Assembly (NCBI GenBank): GCA_000467715.1 | Contig: AJFK01000152.1 | Coordinates: 1 to 25,969 of the forward strand | Length of the DNA: 25,969 nt | Direction of reading: 5' to 3' | DNA from: Hysterium pulicare CBS 123377 | Taxonomy: Eukaryota; Ascomycota; Dothideomycetes; Hysteriales; Hysteriaceae | In this document: positions 1 through 11,910 of the stretch, in pieces | Layout: each line of letters begins with the position of its first letter | Numbering within the stretch: the stretch's first letter is position 1 | Made by a program: the position numbers and the translations under genes | Notes under the pieces: model-generated | The model's input: only the letters and a program-made list of their open reading frames with translations | Told to the model about the DNA's origin: nothing | Databases searched by the model: none

Positions 1-2138
1 GCGGCCTGGGCGGCCGCCTCGTCGATCGTGATGGCGTAGTTCGGGTTTGCGGCTGCGCCGGCCGGGGCGTCGCCGTGGGCGGGGGCGTGGATGGGGACGG
101 CGCGGAGGGTGGAGATGAGGGCTGTCATGAGCTTGTTGCGGCGGGTTGAGCGGAGGAGCTCGTTGTGCCAGTTTGACTGTGGTTGGGTTAGTCTTTGAGG
201 TTTTGTGGGTGGGTGGGGAGAATGTTGGGGAGAATGTTTACCTTGTGTTGGACTTCGACGCGTAACTCTAACTTCGTCATGTCTCCTACGGACAGGATCT
301 CGAGACCTAGTTCGGGTAGAAAGTCGCGCTTGTTATCGGGCGTGATTAAGAAAGCTTGCAGTTCCTCGCGCAACGTCTCGATGTCCTCGAACGACGTACT
401 GGCACTAATAAACATGGAGATCTGTTCCTTCATCGATTTACTGCGCGACACGTTTTCGATCCACGAGTTGTTGTTGACGATGTTTGGGATCTGCACCGTG
501 CGGTTGTTGTCGATGCGGCGGAAGACGGTGTACAGGAGCGAGGTGTGCTCGACGACGAGTTGCACGCCGTTGATCTCGACGCGGTCGCCGACGTCGTAGG
601 GGTGCTTGATGAAGAGGAAGATGCAGGAGCCGAGGAATTCTTGCACGGTGCCCGCGATGGCGAAGGATACGGCGGCGACTTGGGTGCCGATTGTAGCGAG
701 GTATTTGGCGAAGCCGGAGCTGAAGAAGGCGGCTTTGAGAATGTTAGTGGGATGTATAGGGTGGGATTTTGTGAGGCTTACCGTAGACCATGCCGACTAG
801 GAAGAGGACGACTACGGATAAGAAGCGGTCGAGTATTCTCACGGCTTGATTAACGTCGTGCATGCTCTTAGCCAGATCCTTCCGTTCTCGACCAATTTCC
901 ACGACGGTGTTGATCATTTCCTCTAAACTGACATCGCCGTTGCCATCTACGTCTAGGGTATGGAATAGCTCTTCTGCTTCGGCTTGACGATCGCTGCGAA
1001 GGACTTGCTGAATGTCGGCAAGATACATTGCACTCTGACCTTCTTGGACAAAGGACATCCATAAACGTCTGGCTAGGGCTTCGGAGGACGTCCTCATCTC
1101 CAGCGCCTCGACCACAATAGAATGTGCAGCAGTAGGATTGAAGTTCTGGGTCCCGGTAATCTCGCTGGCCATGTTTCCAAATGCGGTCGTGACGTTCTCC
1201 GAGACGCGTCCAATGCCGGCAACAACGCGCATGGGAGTGGCGGCATTGTTTCCGGCGTTGTCATCCTCAACTCCGGTCAGGATGATGTAGTCCTCGTTGA
1301 TGAATTCAGGGCAGTACGCCGGGAAAAGAGCTCTGGAGGCGCCATAGAGCATGTCCAGCATGCGCACTTTATGCTTGGATGCTTTGATTCGCGCGTTGAA
1401 CTGCTTGCGGTGGTAGTTGATGCTGATGAGTTGAACGATGAGCTTCTCAACGAGGAACATTGCTGATACAGCGATCGAGGCGACGCAGACGGTAGAAATG
1501 ACATTGATCCAATGGGGAGTTTTGCGATGCTGGTCGAAGACTTGGATGACCGGGACGGTAGCGTAGGCGACAATGGTCCACATGAGCAGGGAAATGGGAA
1601 TCTCGAGGGCGATGAGAACGAGTCGATATTTGCGGGTTCCGGAGCTGACGATGCCACACACGTACATGAAGATGTAGGGCAAGGTCTTCGCAATGAGCTT
1701 TCCGGTCCACAAACTCAACCACAGGATCTGGATCCAGATGAAAAGGCCGAGAAGACGAATGCCTCCAGTGCGGTGGTCTTTGTAGATGGTGGCAAACAGG
1801 ATTAGAGGAATGGCAAGAAGCAAATTGACGGGGAGAATGTAGACTGCATATCGCGAAATGAAGTTGAATCGCATGACGGATTTGTACATCTTCCCAAGCC
1901 GGTTCATGGTGTCTTCTTCGCCATCGTAGCCGACCTGTTGCTGCTGCTGTGGAGCGGCTGCCGAAGGGTCGGTGACCTTACGCCTGCCTGTGAACTTGCG
2001 ATGGAAGTGGCCAACCTTGGGTAACGGAGCAGACGAGTCTTCTAGGGAGGTCTCGGTAACGACATAGTCCTTTTTGCTCTCGTAGATGGGGTTTTGAGGA
2101 GCGGGGTTCATGTCAATGATCAGATCGTTGGGCGACAT
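1..2138 (-). CDS. Mechanosensitive ion channel (MscS family) with EF-hand, C-terminus cut by window edge
   Basis: Exons, in coding order: 2138-782, 732-242, 176-<1. Introns 733-781 (49 bp) and 177-241 (65 bp) have GT-AG ends and CTAAC branch sites, and both joins keep frame; about 674 residues are visible. Hydrophobic segments lie near residues 97-118, 128-150, 173-200, 211-235 and 437-456. A canonical EF-hand (DVDGNGDVSLEE, residues 396-407) precedes the pore helix. The MscS core follows: AGTVQEFLG, then FIKHPYDVGDRV to about residue 504, then the beta domain. A Q-rich, charged N-terminus (1-80) is probably cytosolic. By analogy with fission-yeast Msy1/Msy2, it should be an intracellular (ER or cortical) channel that couples membrane stretch to Ca2+ control during hypo-osmotic shock. 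The start ATG at 2138 has A at -3. Family assignment is firm; location and role are inferred from the family. Confidence 0.93.
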
Positions 2139-3490
2139 GATGGATTGGGGAGTTGACGGAGAGGGAAGAGGGGGAAGAGGGGGAGGGGAGGATGAGAGGT
2201 ATCAAGAAGCGGAGCAAAACTGTCTCTAGGCTGGCAGCTTCAAGAGTCTTATGCAGGCTTCGTGAAGAAGCTCCATGTTTGGCTCTCCCTCCATGCTTGG
2301 GCATCTCGCGGCGGTCTACGGCGATATCGTCGAGGTCTGGATGGGCTTGGGAGGTCTAGTGGTGGTTGAAGCGATTCATCCCGGCATCACGTTTCAAGCT
2401 TCGTGACATGTGGCTGCAGATGGATGGTGTTTGCGCGTTCCCGGCGGTCTGGCTGGACGGGCGGCCAGAACGCGACTTGAGCTTGGCGGGACGAAGCGAG
2501 CAAGGTCCATCACGATCGGCGGGTGATTGGCACACGATTGGCACACGATCGGCAGGGTCCATGTCAGGGCAAGCGAGTGGCTTCATGGCTGGCTTGGCGG
2601 CACGGCACGATCTCTCCGCAGCCAGACTGTAGGCAATCCATGGCAGTCCTAATGCATCGGCGTCCTATATACACAGCGGGTTGGTTCAATTGAGATGAGT
2701 GATGGCCATGCTGAACACCACGTTTCATTCTGATCACTCCTGAGGCGATGCAGACGTGGTGAAGCCGGGGTTCTCTCGGGGGCCAGCTCTTGGCGCTTGC
2801 AGGAAACCGAGCCGGGCTTTCGGGGTGCGCACGCCCAGCCCGGTCATGGCTTAGCTCCCCGGCCCTTATCTTATCGCTCAGGCAGCCACTCCAGCCACGG
2901 GCTCGTCTGGGCCAGCTCCCAAGACAGGCTGACACTCTTGGCTGCAGCCCGTCTCCCAATCTGGATGCGCTGTCTCCTCATTGGGACGCTGGCCATCCCA
3001 ATCCGTATCCATCACCACGCTGCCCATGTGGCTTGCAGATGCTTGTTTTCTCGAGCCTTTTCCGCCCTCGTAGCCTCGTCCAGCCCCTCTGTTGGGCTTG
3101 CTGAGCTTCGGCAGCCTCGTCCACCCCAGCTGGCCTTCCCTTTCTTCCATTTGACGGCGCCATGTTAGACTCCGTGCGACTTGCTCCCCAGCGTCGGTCA
3201 GCCCGTCCCAGCCAGCCACCGCTACAGCTTTGGCACCATGGCGTTCATGGCCTATTCTCGACTGGATGTGCGGCATCGCCTAGATGCGAATCCTCGGCTC
3301 TCCACGCCTGACCGTGAGTCCAGCCTTATGTCGCGCCTCGTGGAGCCATCTGGATGCCATTATTTGGCATCGCTCTTTCGCCCGCAGCGCCTACATATCA
3401 GAGAGCATGTCCCGTGCTATGGGTGTCGCCCAACTACTCATTCTTTTAACCACCCTCGACTGTCGTCCATAATCTACATCACCCATCACA
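2139..3490. promoter_or_regulatory. Divergent intergenic/promoter region
   Basis: This is about 1.35 kb between the starts of the MscS gene (minus) and the DUF3176 gene (plus). It is GC-rich and holds several short ORFs on both strands, none with a recognisable domain or a convincing splice pattern. Visible features are a G/A-rich tract at about 2158-2200 just upstream of the channel gene, a short tandem repeat at 2526-2553, and a GATA-type site (cttatcttatcgc) near 2865-2877. It presumably holds both promoters and 5' leaders. No TATA box could be assigned. Confidence 0.5.
2526..2553. repeat. Short 11-bp tandem repeat
   Basis: The unit attggcacacg occurs twice in tandem (2526-2536, 2537-2547), followed by a partial third copy (atcggc). 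It sits in the divergent promoter region. No function can be assigned. Confidence 0.6.
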
Positions 3491-5561
3491 ATGGAGAAGA
3501 AAGGCCCCGAAGAACACGTCCAACCCGTCGCGGCAGACTCCGGAAGCGAAGACTTGGAGAGCCAGGAGCCTGCTCCTCCCAATGCCTCATCCGCTTTTTC
3601 TTCCACTGGCACTGACGACTGGTGGGTGTGGGAAATCATCGGCGTCGTGGGCTCTGCTCTTGCTATCATGGGAATAGTCCTCTTCCTCATCCACTTTGAC
3701 AACAAAGCCGCCCCCTCCTGGTCATCTCCCATCAAATACAACGAGAAAGCCTTGTTCACCGTCTCCCTCAACTCCATTCTCTCCCTACTTGCCACTGTCG
3801 GCAAGATATGTGTCTTGATCCCCGTCACAAAGGGTTTGGGTCAGCTGAAATGGATCTGGTTCTCCAAGAAAGAGAGAGTCTTGAAGGACATGGAGACCTT
3901 TGAGTCTGCAACCAGAGGACTTTCGGGCAGTGCTCTGCTGTTGTGGAAGCTCAAGTTTAGGTAAGTTGGTTCTACTACCCCGGTATCACGGCATCCGCTA
4001 ACCCCGAGTATAGGCATTTCGCCGCTGTTGGAGCTGTCGCTATGATCATGTCCGTAGCATACGACCCATTCATCCAGAGTTTGGTTAAATACACCACCGA
4101 ATATCCCCTCGTTTCCGCTAGCAAAACAACCGATAAAGGAGGCCTTGTTGCGCAAATGTCGATCGCAAAGTACTACAACGCTACATCCCCAACTTCCAGT
4201 AAGTCAACTGCTCATCAAACACCGTCACAAGGGACTTTCGCTGACTCAAAGTAGCCAACCTGGACGAGGGCATGAAGGCATACTTCTACTCATCTCTTTT
4301 CAATCAAGATATGGACTGGTTGCCGCCGGACTACACGTGTGAAACCGGCAATTGCACATGGAAACCCTTCTTGACCCTTGATACTTGCACTCGCTGTACC
4401 GATCTCACGGATCAATTGATCGTAAACTGCACCCCGGATGCTTCCCGAGACATCAACCCCTCCGTCCCCGGCTGCGACATTTCTCTTCCAAACGGCTTCT
4501 CCCTCGGTGGCGATAGTAAAACGCGTCACAACCTGATGAGAATCAACAGCACGACAACGCCGCTCGTCTACACCAACTACACAAACCCAATCGCCATCCT
4601 TCAGTCCATCTTTGCGTTTGACGTCTCCAACGGCAGTATCACCGAGTGGCCGGCGGCCGTGCAGCCCTACTATGCCAACAACCAAACATGCAACTGGTAC
4701 GCGCGGGAGTGTGCGATAGTCCCCTGCGTGCAAAGCTACAACATCACCGCACAAGTCGATCCAGAAGCTCTGAGTACATCCGGCGACATCCGAAACACCT
4801 ACCCCTTCACGCTGGAACAAATCTACGCGACCTGGGAAGACTTCCAGCTCGACGCCACCACGGGGTCCATGTCGCTAACACCCTCGCCCGCCAACACAAC
4901 CGACGGCCTCCCCTTCGCCAACGAAACCTTCTTCATCGCCAACGCAAGCTACGTCGCGCTCCAGAAATTCGCCGCAACCATGCTCGAGGGCGTCGCTGGA
5001 ACCGACACAAATCTCACCACGCTCCAGTACGAGTCCAGCCACGGCAGAGAAGATACCGTGCAAGCCATGTTCCTGAACAGCGCGCTCAGCACCACCAACA
5101 TCTTCTGCGAGTACGCGGCCCACTCGCACTGGGTGCCGGGAAGCTCGGGAGACCTGGCTTGCATCATGCAGAATGTGGCGAGGGGCATTTCGAACGGCAT
5201 GCGTCGGTTTTCTTGGAACTCGGTCACCGATGAATCGCTGCAGGACAGCTTTCCCATTGGCGATACGCAGTACGCGACTACCTGGGTGCACGTATCGTGG
5301 TTCTGGCTCCTCGCGCCGCTTCTGCTGTGGGTGCTCAGTTTGTCGATTTTCATCGGCACGGCGGTTAAGACGAGGCAGGCGGGGGTTAGGACGTGGAGGA
5401 CCAATCCGCTGCCGATGGTGTTTTTGGGGCTGGATGAGGGGGAGAGGAGGAAGGTGGATCAGCATGCGCTTACGGAGAAGGGGTTGGAGAAGAAGGCGAT
5501 GGCATTGAAGTTGAAGCTTGCGGTTGATACTAGGGATGTGAGGCTAGTGGGAGGGGAGTAG
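3491..5561 (+). CDS. DUF3176 family fungal membrane protein
   Basis: Three exons, 3491-3960, 4014-4198 and 4255-5561, encode 653 residues. Introns are 53 and 56 bp (GTAAGT donors, TAG acceptors, CTAAC and CTGAC branch sites) and both joins keep frame. The layout is typical of DUF3176: a Ser/Glu-rich N-terminus, a first membrane segment near 48-68, a second near 87-110, RHFAAVGAVAMIMSVAYDPF near 157-176, and the family signature CETGNCTW at 247-254. A long, presumably extracytoplasmic domain with many Cys and N-glycosylation sequons (NCT, NST, NYT, NQT, NIT) follows. A final membrane helix lies near 567-589 (WFWLLAPLLLWVLSLSIFIG), and the C-terminal tail is charged. The start context CACAATGG is good. 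The molecular function of the family is unknown. The gene is intact and the structure confident. Confidence 0.92.
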
Positions 5562-6856
5562 ATGCTGGCTTTCTCGGAGCATTGATGGTTACGTGGAATG
5601 AGCAGGGGACGAGGTGGATTTGGATGTTAATGAATTGTACATGATGAAAATGTGTAACTAGAAATTGATTCCCGAAGCCAGCAGTTTTTGAATTTACAGA
5701 GTTATGTTATTTTTGGAACTTTCAATCCTTGAAGACTCGCTTTATACCACGTTTACGCAGACTACGCCGTTACTCATTCTCATTGCGAAACATTGCCAAG
5801 CGTTCATATCTCCTCACATCTAGCACCCAGCACTAACAAACCAAGAGCGGCTGGAGTTCAGATAATCAAGAGAGTGTAAACACACATAGTGTTACTGCCT
5901 TGATTCTCTCATAATGGCGATACCTAAGTATCTTGCAATTCAGGATATGAGAAGAATGGCCTGCAAGGTGACCTTCTAGCTAGGGGCCAACGGCGAGGAA
6001 GAGCATTCACAATCAACCCCACATCCCTAACCGCACCTTAAATTCCAAGTCATTAGACCCAATTCACGCGCGAGGAACCATTCTTCCAGTCGAGAATCTG
6101 GCCGAATGATTTGTAGAGGGCAGAAGGAGGACTAAGTTATCTATGTTTTGCTTGTCGAAGTATTCTTTCCATTGGGTTCCCTTCCAGTTGAGATACCGAT
6201 CATTCCTATTGTATTCGTATATCCACTGTCGTGCAAGGTCGCCTGGGGGAGCTTCATTGTTATGAGAGCCTGACCGCGATTTGAGAGAACGGAAGGTGGT
6301 GTTGAAAAGAAGAGGACTGAATCTCCTCATCATGATGAAATAAAGATAAGTCTGATCGTAGACGGTTATTATGAAGCAGTGCTTCACGCTTTGATCTTTA
6401 TGTTGTGTTCGCACGTCTTATATGCAATGCTAAGTTTGTACAAGTTGATTTGCTTAATCTGTTTACTGCTTCCACGTAGCTTACCAAACAGTTGATTTAG
6501 ATCCGTTCGCCATGTGGAACCTTCTAGCTCGGCGTTTGCTAGGAATTTCGAACGTTCTAATGTTTTCCTTTATGCTAGTACCCGGTTTTGGTCAATAGAA
6601 ATGATTTTAGTGAAAGCCAAGTCAAGACGAGCAAACTATGATGGCAACATTCCCGTGAATATGGGTCTAGTTAACTATTGAACTGTCGCTTGAGAGGAGA
6701 ATAATTCATTTGATCTAACCAAGTGGAAAATGGTTGTACCTAAGGTAAGCAGAAACCGCACCTCCGTTCAGGACGGAGCATCCATCTCAGAGTCATTAAC
6801 TAAGATAGGTACACCATAGAAAACCCCTTACTATAAATCCGCTAACGGGTAAGCCC
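5562..6856. other. Intergenic region, AT-richer, no firm gene
   Basis: This stretch lies downstream of both the DUF3176 gene and the minus-strand phosphotransferase gene. It should contain both 3' untranslated regions. Apart from one weak minus-strand ORF (6064-6414), no coding, RNA or repeat signal was found. Confidence 0.4.
6064..6414 (-). CDS. Hypothetical ORF, 116 codons, unrecognised
   Basis: An uninterrupted minus-strand ORF. The N-terminal third is hydrophobic/aromatic; the rest is polar (RSGSHNNEAPPGDLARQWIY, then NDRYLNWKGTQWKEYF). No known domain was recognised and no adjoining exon was found. It may be chance or a gene remnant, since it lies at the edge of a gene-poor region. Confidence 0.2.
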   Translation of the reverse strand: MRTQHKDQSVKHCFIITVYDQTYLYFIMMRRFSPLLFNTTFRSLKSRSGSHNNEAPPGDLARQWIYEYNRNDRYLNWKGTQWKEYFDKQNIDNLVLLLPSTNHSARFSTGRMVPRA

Positions 6857-8870
6857 TTAGAATGGCCAAAGCCCTGCCAGGAAAGCCTTTTGCTCCGACA
6901 GACCGCGTTCGATGAATCTCTGTTTAGCTTCGTTGTTCATCTGAACAGCCTCGTCATACTCATGGCGAAGAACTCTATTGCCAAACGGAAGTTGGCTCTT
7001 GAGTTGATTGGCAATGGTCCTGAGGCAACGCTCATCCTGGTAAAGTTTGATCTGCTTTTCACTGAGTTTGAACGGAGGGTAATTATTTAAGAGACGTATG
7101 CGGCCCCAATTCGCGGCAATTGTGATCAAGGCTTGACGCAAGTAGAACACCCTATTCTTACTCCAACAATGATGGAGACTGTGCAACGGGTCGCCCCGAA
7201 CGTGGCGGAAGGAAGTGTACGCGAAAGACCACCATTCCGGGTCTTTGGTCGCTCTTAAGGCTTGATAGTACTCAACTAGTGCTGTCCGCTCATTTTCGTC
7301 TGTAATTGAGTAGGAGATCTCGTCGGCAGCTTCTCCTTGCTCTTTTTCCTCTGGGGAGCGAGAAACCAGAGGAAGAAGCATAGGTGGATAAGGATGTTGG
7401 TAAAATGGTTCAGCAGCCGAGGCCGAGTGCCAGTCGATTACGCAACTGATTCTCTTCGTACGAGAATCAACGAAAACGTTGTTTAGATGCATGCCTGTAT
7501 GGGAGAGCGAGGTACGAGTCCTTCCCATTCTTGCATCTGACAAAGCAGACTCATAATTTTGCAAAAGAGAGTAGTATTCCTCAGGAGTTTCGGGCTCCTG
7601 CGTAGGTCGATAGGGGTTGAACAGGGGTACCTGGTGGGTAATATCCCGGGCCCACGACCGCTCATTGCATATCATTCTCGATGCGTATTCATCTGAAGAT
7701 GAAACTGCTAGTGTGAGTGCGGCGTAAATCGAGCGAAGAAAGACAGAAACGTACATGGCCCTGGTAATATGCTGCCCATATGAGCCCGTTCACCTTCATA
7801 AAGCCTAGCATAGGCGAGTTTCCCAATAGCAAATTTCTTCGTTAATGCTGGATTGACTTGTACTGCAGTATAATTGGTGGAGAACCCAAATTGAGCTTCG
7901 AGATCTTCCACAGGCTCAAAGCGACACTTTGCTTCCAAGTCCTTCCGAAAATATATACTGCCATGCTGTGGAAAAGTGATCGAGCCCAACTTCGCTTCAA
8001 AGTCTATAACCCGAGAGAGAAAATCGAGCTTGTCTTGTCGGGTCCACTGGTTCCATAGAGTTCGGGTGGGGACGCCATCTGCTTTTGACTCGATGATATA
8101 TTCTGCTCCAACTGGATTTTGCGCATCAAATGAAAATGCCAATATGCGCGGGACAGGAAGGTCCAATACCGAACGTAACTGAAGCCTCGATTAACACCCA
8201 GTTGCTAATTACGGTTAAGTCTACGTACAAAGTGCCGTGTAGCGACTTGTGAAGCCGTCGCATGGAAAGGAGGCCCCGCATTAGGATTGGGAATCTTCAC
8301 TACAACCTCAGCTCCATTTTCCATAGTCATAAGAAATGGTTTGCTGTGGTTTCCTTCCTTCAGTTTAAGCATCTTAACACCTAGTCCCACATTAGCTGTG
8401 CAGTAACACTGCTAATGTGCAGAGTCAGGTCTTACAGGTCGTTGCATCTTTGCGGGCAGCATTGACGGCGGCCTCGACGGCCTGTATAAGGGCCGATATA
8501 TTGAATTTGCGATATCGAAGGGCAAGTTCCTTGTCGTTGTTGACACTGGGAAGAATTAGCACACCGACCTCGGGAATGACCGGAGAACATACAGCCAACG
8601 ATATCGATCATGTTGATAAAATTCGTCCGGATTTGAGATTTTTTGCTCTAGTATATAAGTGAGCGAGGTGCAGTCTTCGTATTGCTATGATGCTGCTGTA
8701 CCTGACCCATCTTCATTCTGCTTTCGCATCGCCGGCAAAGTCGACCGTAGAGGTGGATGTATGGAGTACCGACGGGTTGTCCCTAACAGAACATGATGGG
8801 TATGGACTCGCTGAGGTTGTTTGGACATGGGGAAACATCCTAATGTTGTGGTTTTTAATGAGGATAACAT
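6857..8870 (-). CDS. AIM9-like aminoglycoside-phosphotransferase family protein, possibly inactivated
   Basis: Exons, in coding order: 8870-8593, 8545-8436, 8380-8229, 8178-7755, 7707-6857. The four introns (47-55 bp) have GT-AG ends and all joins keep frame. The protein has the fungal APH/AIM9 layout: an Arg-rich, presequence-like N-terminus (TTRRYSIHPPLRST), DRYRWL, LALRYRKFNISALIQA, CVKMLKLKEG, VVVKIPNPNAGPPFHATASQ (ATP-site Lys), GAEYIIESKADGVP, then HTGMHLNNVFVD and IDWHSA, ending in LWPF. Two oddities stand out. A TAG (8685-8687) interrupts exon 1 between presequence and domain. The Brenner motif reads HTGMHLNN where the family has HxDxH, so the catalytic Asp is Gly (codon 7493-7495). 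The metal-binding IDW Asp is kept. The first ATG (8870) is my choice; an upstream exon skipping the TAG cannot be excluded. The gene may be a pseudogene or a pseudokinase. The 3'-most acceptor could alternatively be CTTCAG a few codons later. Confidence 0.78.
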
Positions 8871-11800
8871 GGTCAATTTGAGCAACTTCCACTCTAGGAT
8901 TGAGTTGAGTGGAGAGGATCCAGGTGGAAGGAATGTGAGGATGTGGAGGTTATGACGACTCGAGAATGCGAAACTAAATACCGAAGTTGTAAAGTCCCGG
9001 AATGCCGTGAAGCTCAAACAAGGCGGCAAGCCAGGCCGCTTCGACCCCCAATCACCAAAAAAGTCATTTCACCAACGTATTGTAACGTCTCACAGCCCCC
9101 TGAAGGAAGTTACAAGAGTTGAAGCAGTTATTGTACTAGCGAATCCCCGCAACTATTAGTACGAGGGGTTTTCCAGACGAATCTCGCGCTCTGACTGCTG
9201 ACACATCTCCGACGACCATACTGTTTACATTTCGAGCTGGATGTGAGGAAAGAGTCATAAATTAAGTCGATGTTCAAAGAAAGAAGATTGGGATCTATGA
9301 AGCCATTGTCAAAAGACCCGCATCAGAAATGGGAAGATCTTGAAAGGAAATATTTGGACCAAATGGTCGTCACTCCTATGATCCCTCTTAGGGCCTTCTT
9401 CTCCGAGGGGGAGATTCAGAGAGGAATCCACGGGAGAAGATAACCTTCATGGGCAGGGCTACTGACGCCGAAGTCATCTAACAATCGCCCCGGAACTTGA
9501 TGCGTTAGCTTAGAAGATTGGCAATCGCTGAGGCCATATGGCTTAATGATGTGGGTACCACAGAAAGTTTTATGTTGCACCTAGAATGTACACTTTACGT
9601 CCTCGTCAACTCCACCGAAGCCATGTGTACCCATTATGGCAACTGGAAAGGCGGACTAGTTTCTCATAGTGTTACTTTGCATAGCCTTAAGTCGCTAGAC
9701 AGACGGAGAGTACTTGTAAAGCCGCAATGAGTATTGTGGAAGGGGTATAGTGCGGGTACATCGCGCAGAAGCTGTGCTCGTTAGTTGAAGCAGGACTTGC
9801 TATCGAATTCGAAGATATTACAGCGAAGTGTCGAAAGTGGGAAAACAAAACAGCTGAGCAGGGGTCCGAAACCCCATCTATTCGGGATGATAGGAGAGCC
9901 GATAGACTTCCTTACTCTCTCATATCTATGTGGCTGTCCCGAGGCAGCTTTAAGGCTTAATCCTGATCTCTTGAAGGGAGGATGGAAGCTGGAAATAGCC
10001 AAGTGAAGATAGATGCCATCACCATGTTCGCTTCCACCCGCTTTTGCGGTACATGGACCCTTCAATCTCTACAATGCCGAAGCGGTGCTGGTATTGAGTG
10101 ATGCAGGCAGGGATTCCCCGATTCCATCGCGCGTTAATCCTGTTGCAGAGTTGCTGTATTGCTGAAGCGGAGCGACGGCCATTATAATTGCGGAGAGTGT
10201 ACAGAAGTGAAATGTAGCACCGGGCACCGTAGACACCAAGTAAAGCGGTTCTCGAGTACATCGCGCGGTGGCAAGGTTGGATTCTGGTATCGGAATAGAA
10301 GCTCGAGCCTAGATGGAGAGGCCTTATGGGGAGAATTAGAAAGCGGCGGTGGGAAAGGGCCATGTGAAGAAGTTGCTGCGTATCGCAGATTACAGGCGAC
10401 ACAGGATCTAAAGCGCCCATAGATGCCCGGACTCAGAATGAGTTTAGATTGTTCTCGCCACATCCTATTCATGTTTTTCTTCAACAATCCATCCTTCAAT
10501 ATATCAATGGATTGAAAATGATCCATCTCTTAACCGCTTGTCAGTTGATTGATTTTTTTATCCTTTGACAATCTATCCTCTGACAATCTATCCATGACTT
10601 TCAGAGGGTAGGCCTTCAGGAATGCTGGATGCCTGAAATTTCATGCTTGTGCTTGATTCGTCCGGATAAAGGGAGTTCTTCATTGTGGAGTAGCTTTAGT
10701 GAAAGAATTCCCGAGTGCTGCAACACCGTCGACAATTGCTAGGCAAGAACGAGCTAGTAGCGTATTAACAAATGACTTGACATGGGCGAATGGCAGACTC
10801 GTAGGGTATGAGAGCAACTCGGTCTTGTTTGGATTTGGGAGGTGTCTGAGCGGAGGAATCTTGTACCTGCAAGTTAGTTGCTGGCTCAAGCTGATACCAG
10901 AAACAGGATTCCTCCAGCCTCCAGCCTCCGACCTCCAACTTCAACTTCCTACTATCTTCCTCGCTATTGCCATCTTCCTCTCACTAGACATGCATGATGG
11001 AATCCAAGTCAGTATGCTTTTCTAAGCGTTAGTACCTGAAACACTCACCATTTCCATCCACCAAGGCGCCGGGCTAGAGTGGGAGGTATACAATAAACGA
11101 TTGAGTAAAAAGAATCGTTCGAATCGAGTTAACAGGCGATATAGAAAGAGTGGGAAAGCTCTCCCATAACTAAGCAAACACATAACTATTATCGCGGCCA
11201 AGCTGTCTGCGAGCCTTCTAGAATGCTCGAGGCGCGAATGAATGTATAACACGTCTAGACACGACATGGGCGAATGCGTCAGCGTCGGCGATCACTTGGA
11301 CGGAGTATACAACGCCCGAGCAATTAAGAGTGAAAGTGAAGGCGTCGCTGAGGCGCCGCAGCTTAGGTCACGAGTGGATGCGATAGCATTCGGCGGAGAG
11401 GCTGATTCCGAGGTCGAATTCGACCCCGATCGCGTAAAGATTCGCCAAGAGTAGCAAAGAAGACGCTTGAGAAGTTGATTCGATGAAAGAAGGTTTCATT
11501 CTTCTACAATAGTAACTTTATAGAGCAGCGTAGTCGTCGCCCTTGGAGGCCCCTACACGCACACAAGCCCAAGAGCTCGCTTGGGACTTTGAAGATCCCC
11601 GCGTTGGAGCGAACGTCAAGGAACCATTATTTTTGAAAATGCTGGATATAAACATACATGATGCTGTCTTACACATTCTCTAATGAGGACCTTTCTCCGA
11701 AAGGCTCTGGAGCGCCTTCTAGTGAACCTCGCTATTGCATCCAGGTTCCTGCGTGTATTCCGCTAAGCGATTGGTGCGGTGTGCTATATCTCCAGCAAGG

Positions 11801-11910
11801 CTCTAGACTTATCGGTTTCGGAATGGGTTTCGGTCTCACCTTCGGCGTAACTGGGAGGGGGTGTGGGTATCTACAGAGCGGGCATGTGTGAGAAAAGTTG
11901 CTCTACGCAC
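8871..11910. other. Gene-poor stretch with no recognisable gene
   Basis: About 3 kb with many stops in all frames. It holds several ORFs of 60-130 codons on both strands, none with a domain, a splice pattern or repeated support from adjacent frames. The only segment with protein-like composition is the small ORF at 9270-9443. No tRNA, simple repeat or transposase signature was found. It probably represents old decayed DNA. Confidence 0.4.
9270..9443 (+). CDS. Small ORF, 57 residues, possible gene remnant
   Basis: The ORF runs from ATG to TAA. It contains a charged helix-like stretch (DPHQKWEDLERKYLDQM) followed by VVTPMIPLRAFFSEGEIQRG. The composition looks like real protein, but the family is not recognised, there is a stop a few codons upstream, and no neighbouring exon was found. 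It may be a fragment of a decayed gene. Confidence 0.22.
   Translation: MFKERRLGSMKPLSKDPHQKWEDLERKYLDQMVVTPMIPLRAFFSEGEIQRGIHGRR

Noticed and set aside
356-853. Plus-strand ORF of 165 codons
   Set aside because: It is antisense to conserved MscS exons with correct splice sites; the Val/Asp-rich translation is a shadow.
2790-3276. Overlapping ORFs on both strands in the divergent promoter
   Set aside because: Low-complexity translations with no domain or splice pattern, in a GC-rich promoter where chance ORFs are expected.
4646-5233. Plus-strand ORF of 195 codons inside the DUF3176 gene
   Set aside because: Arg/His-rich alternative frame of a strongly supported exon.
4875-5465. Minus-strand ORF of 196 codons
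   Set aside because: Antisense shadow of the DUF3176 third exon.
7708-7754. CTTCAG as the acceptor of the last phosphotransferase intron
   Set aside because: It is also in frame, but CACTAG comes first after the likely branch region and keeps a length similar to the family. It remains a possible alternative.
11100-11140. gttcgaatc resembling a tRNA B-box
   Set aside because: No matching A-box, acceptor stem or anticodon arm could be folded around it.
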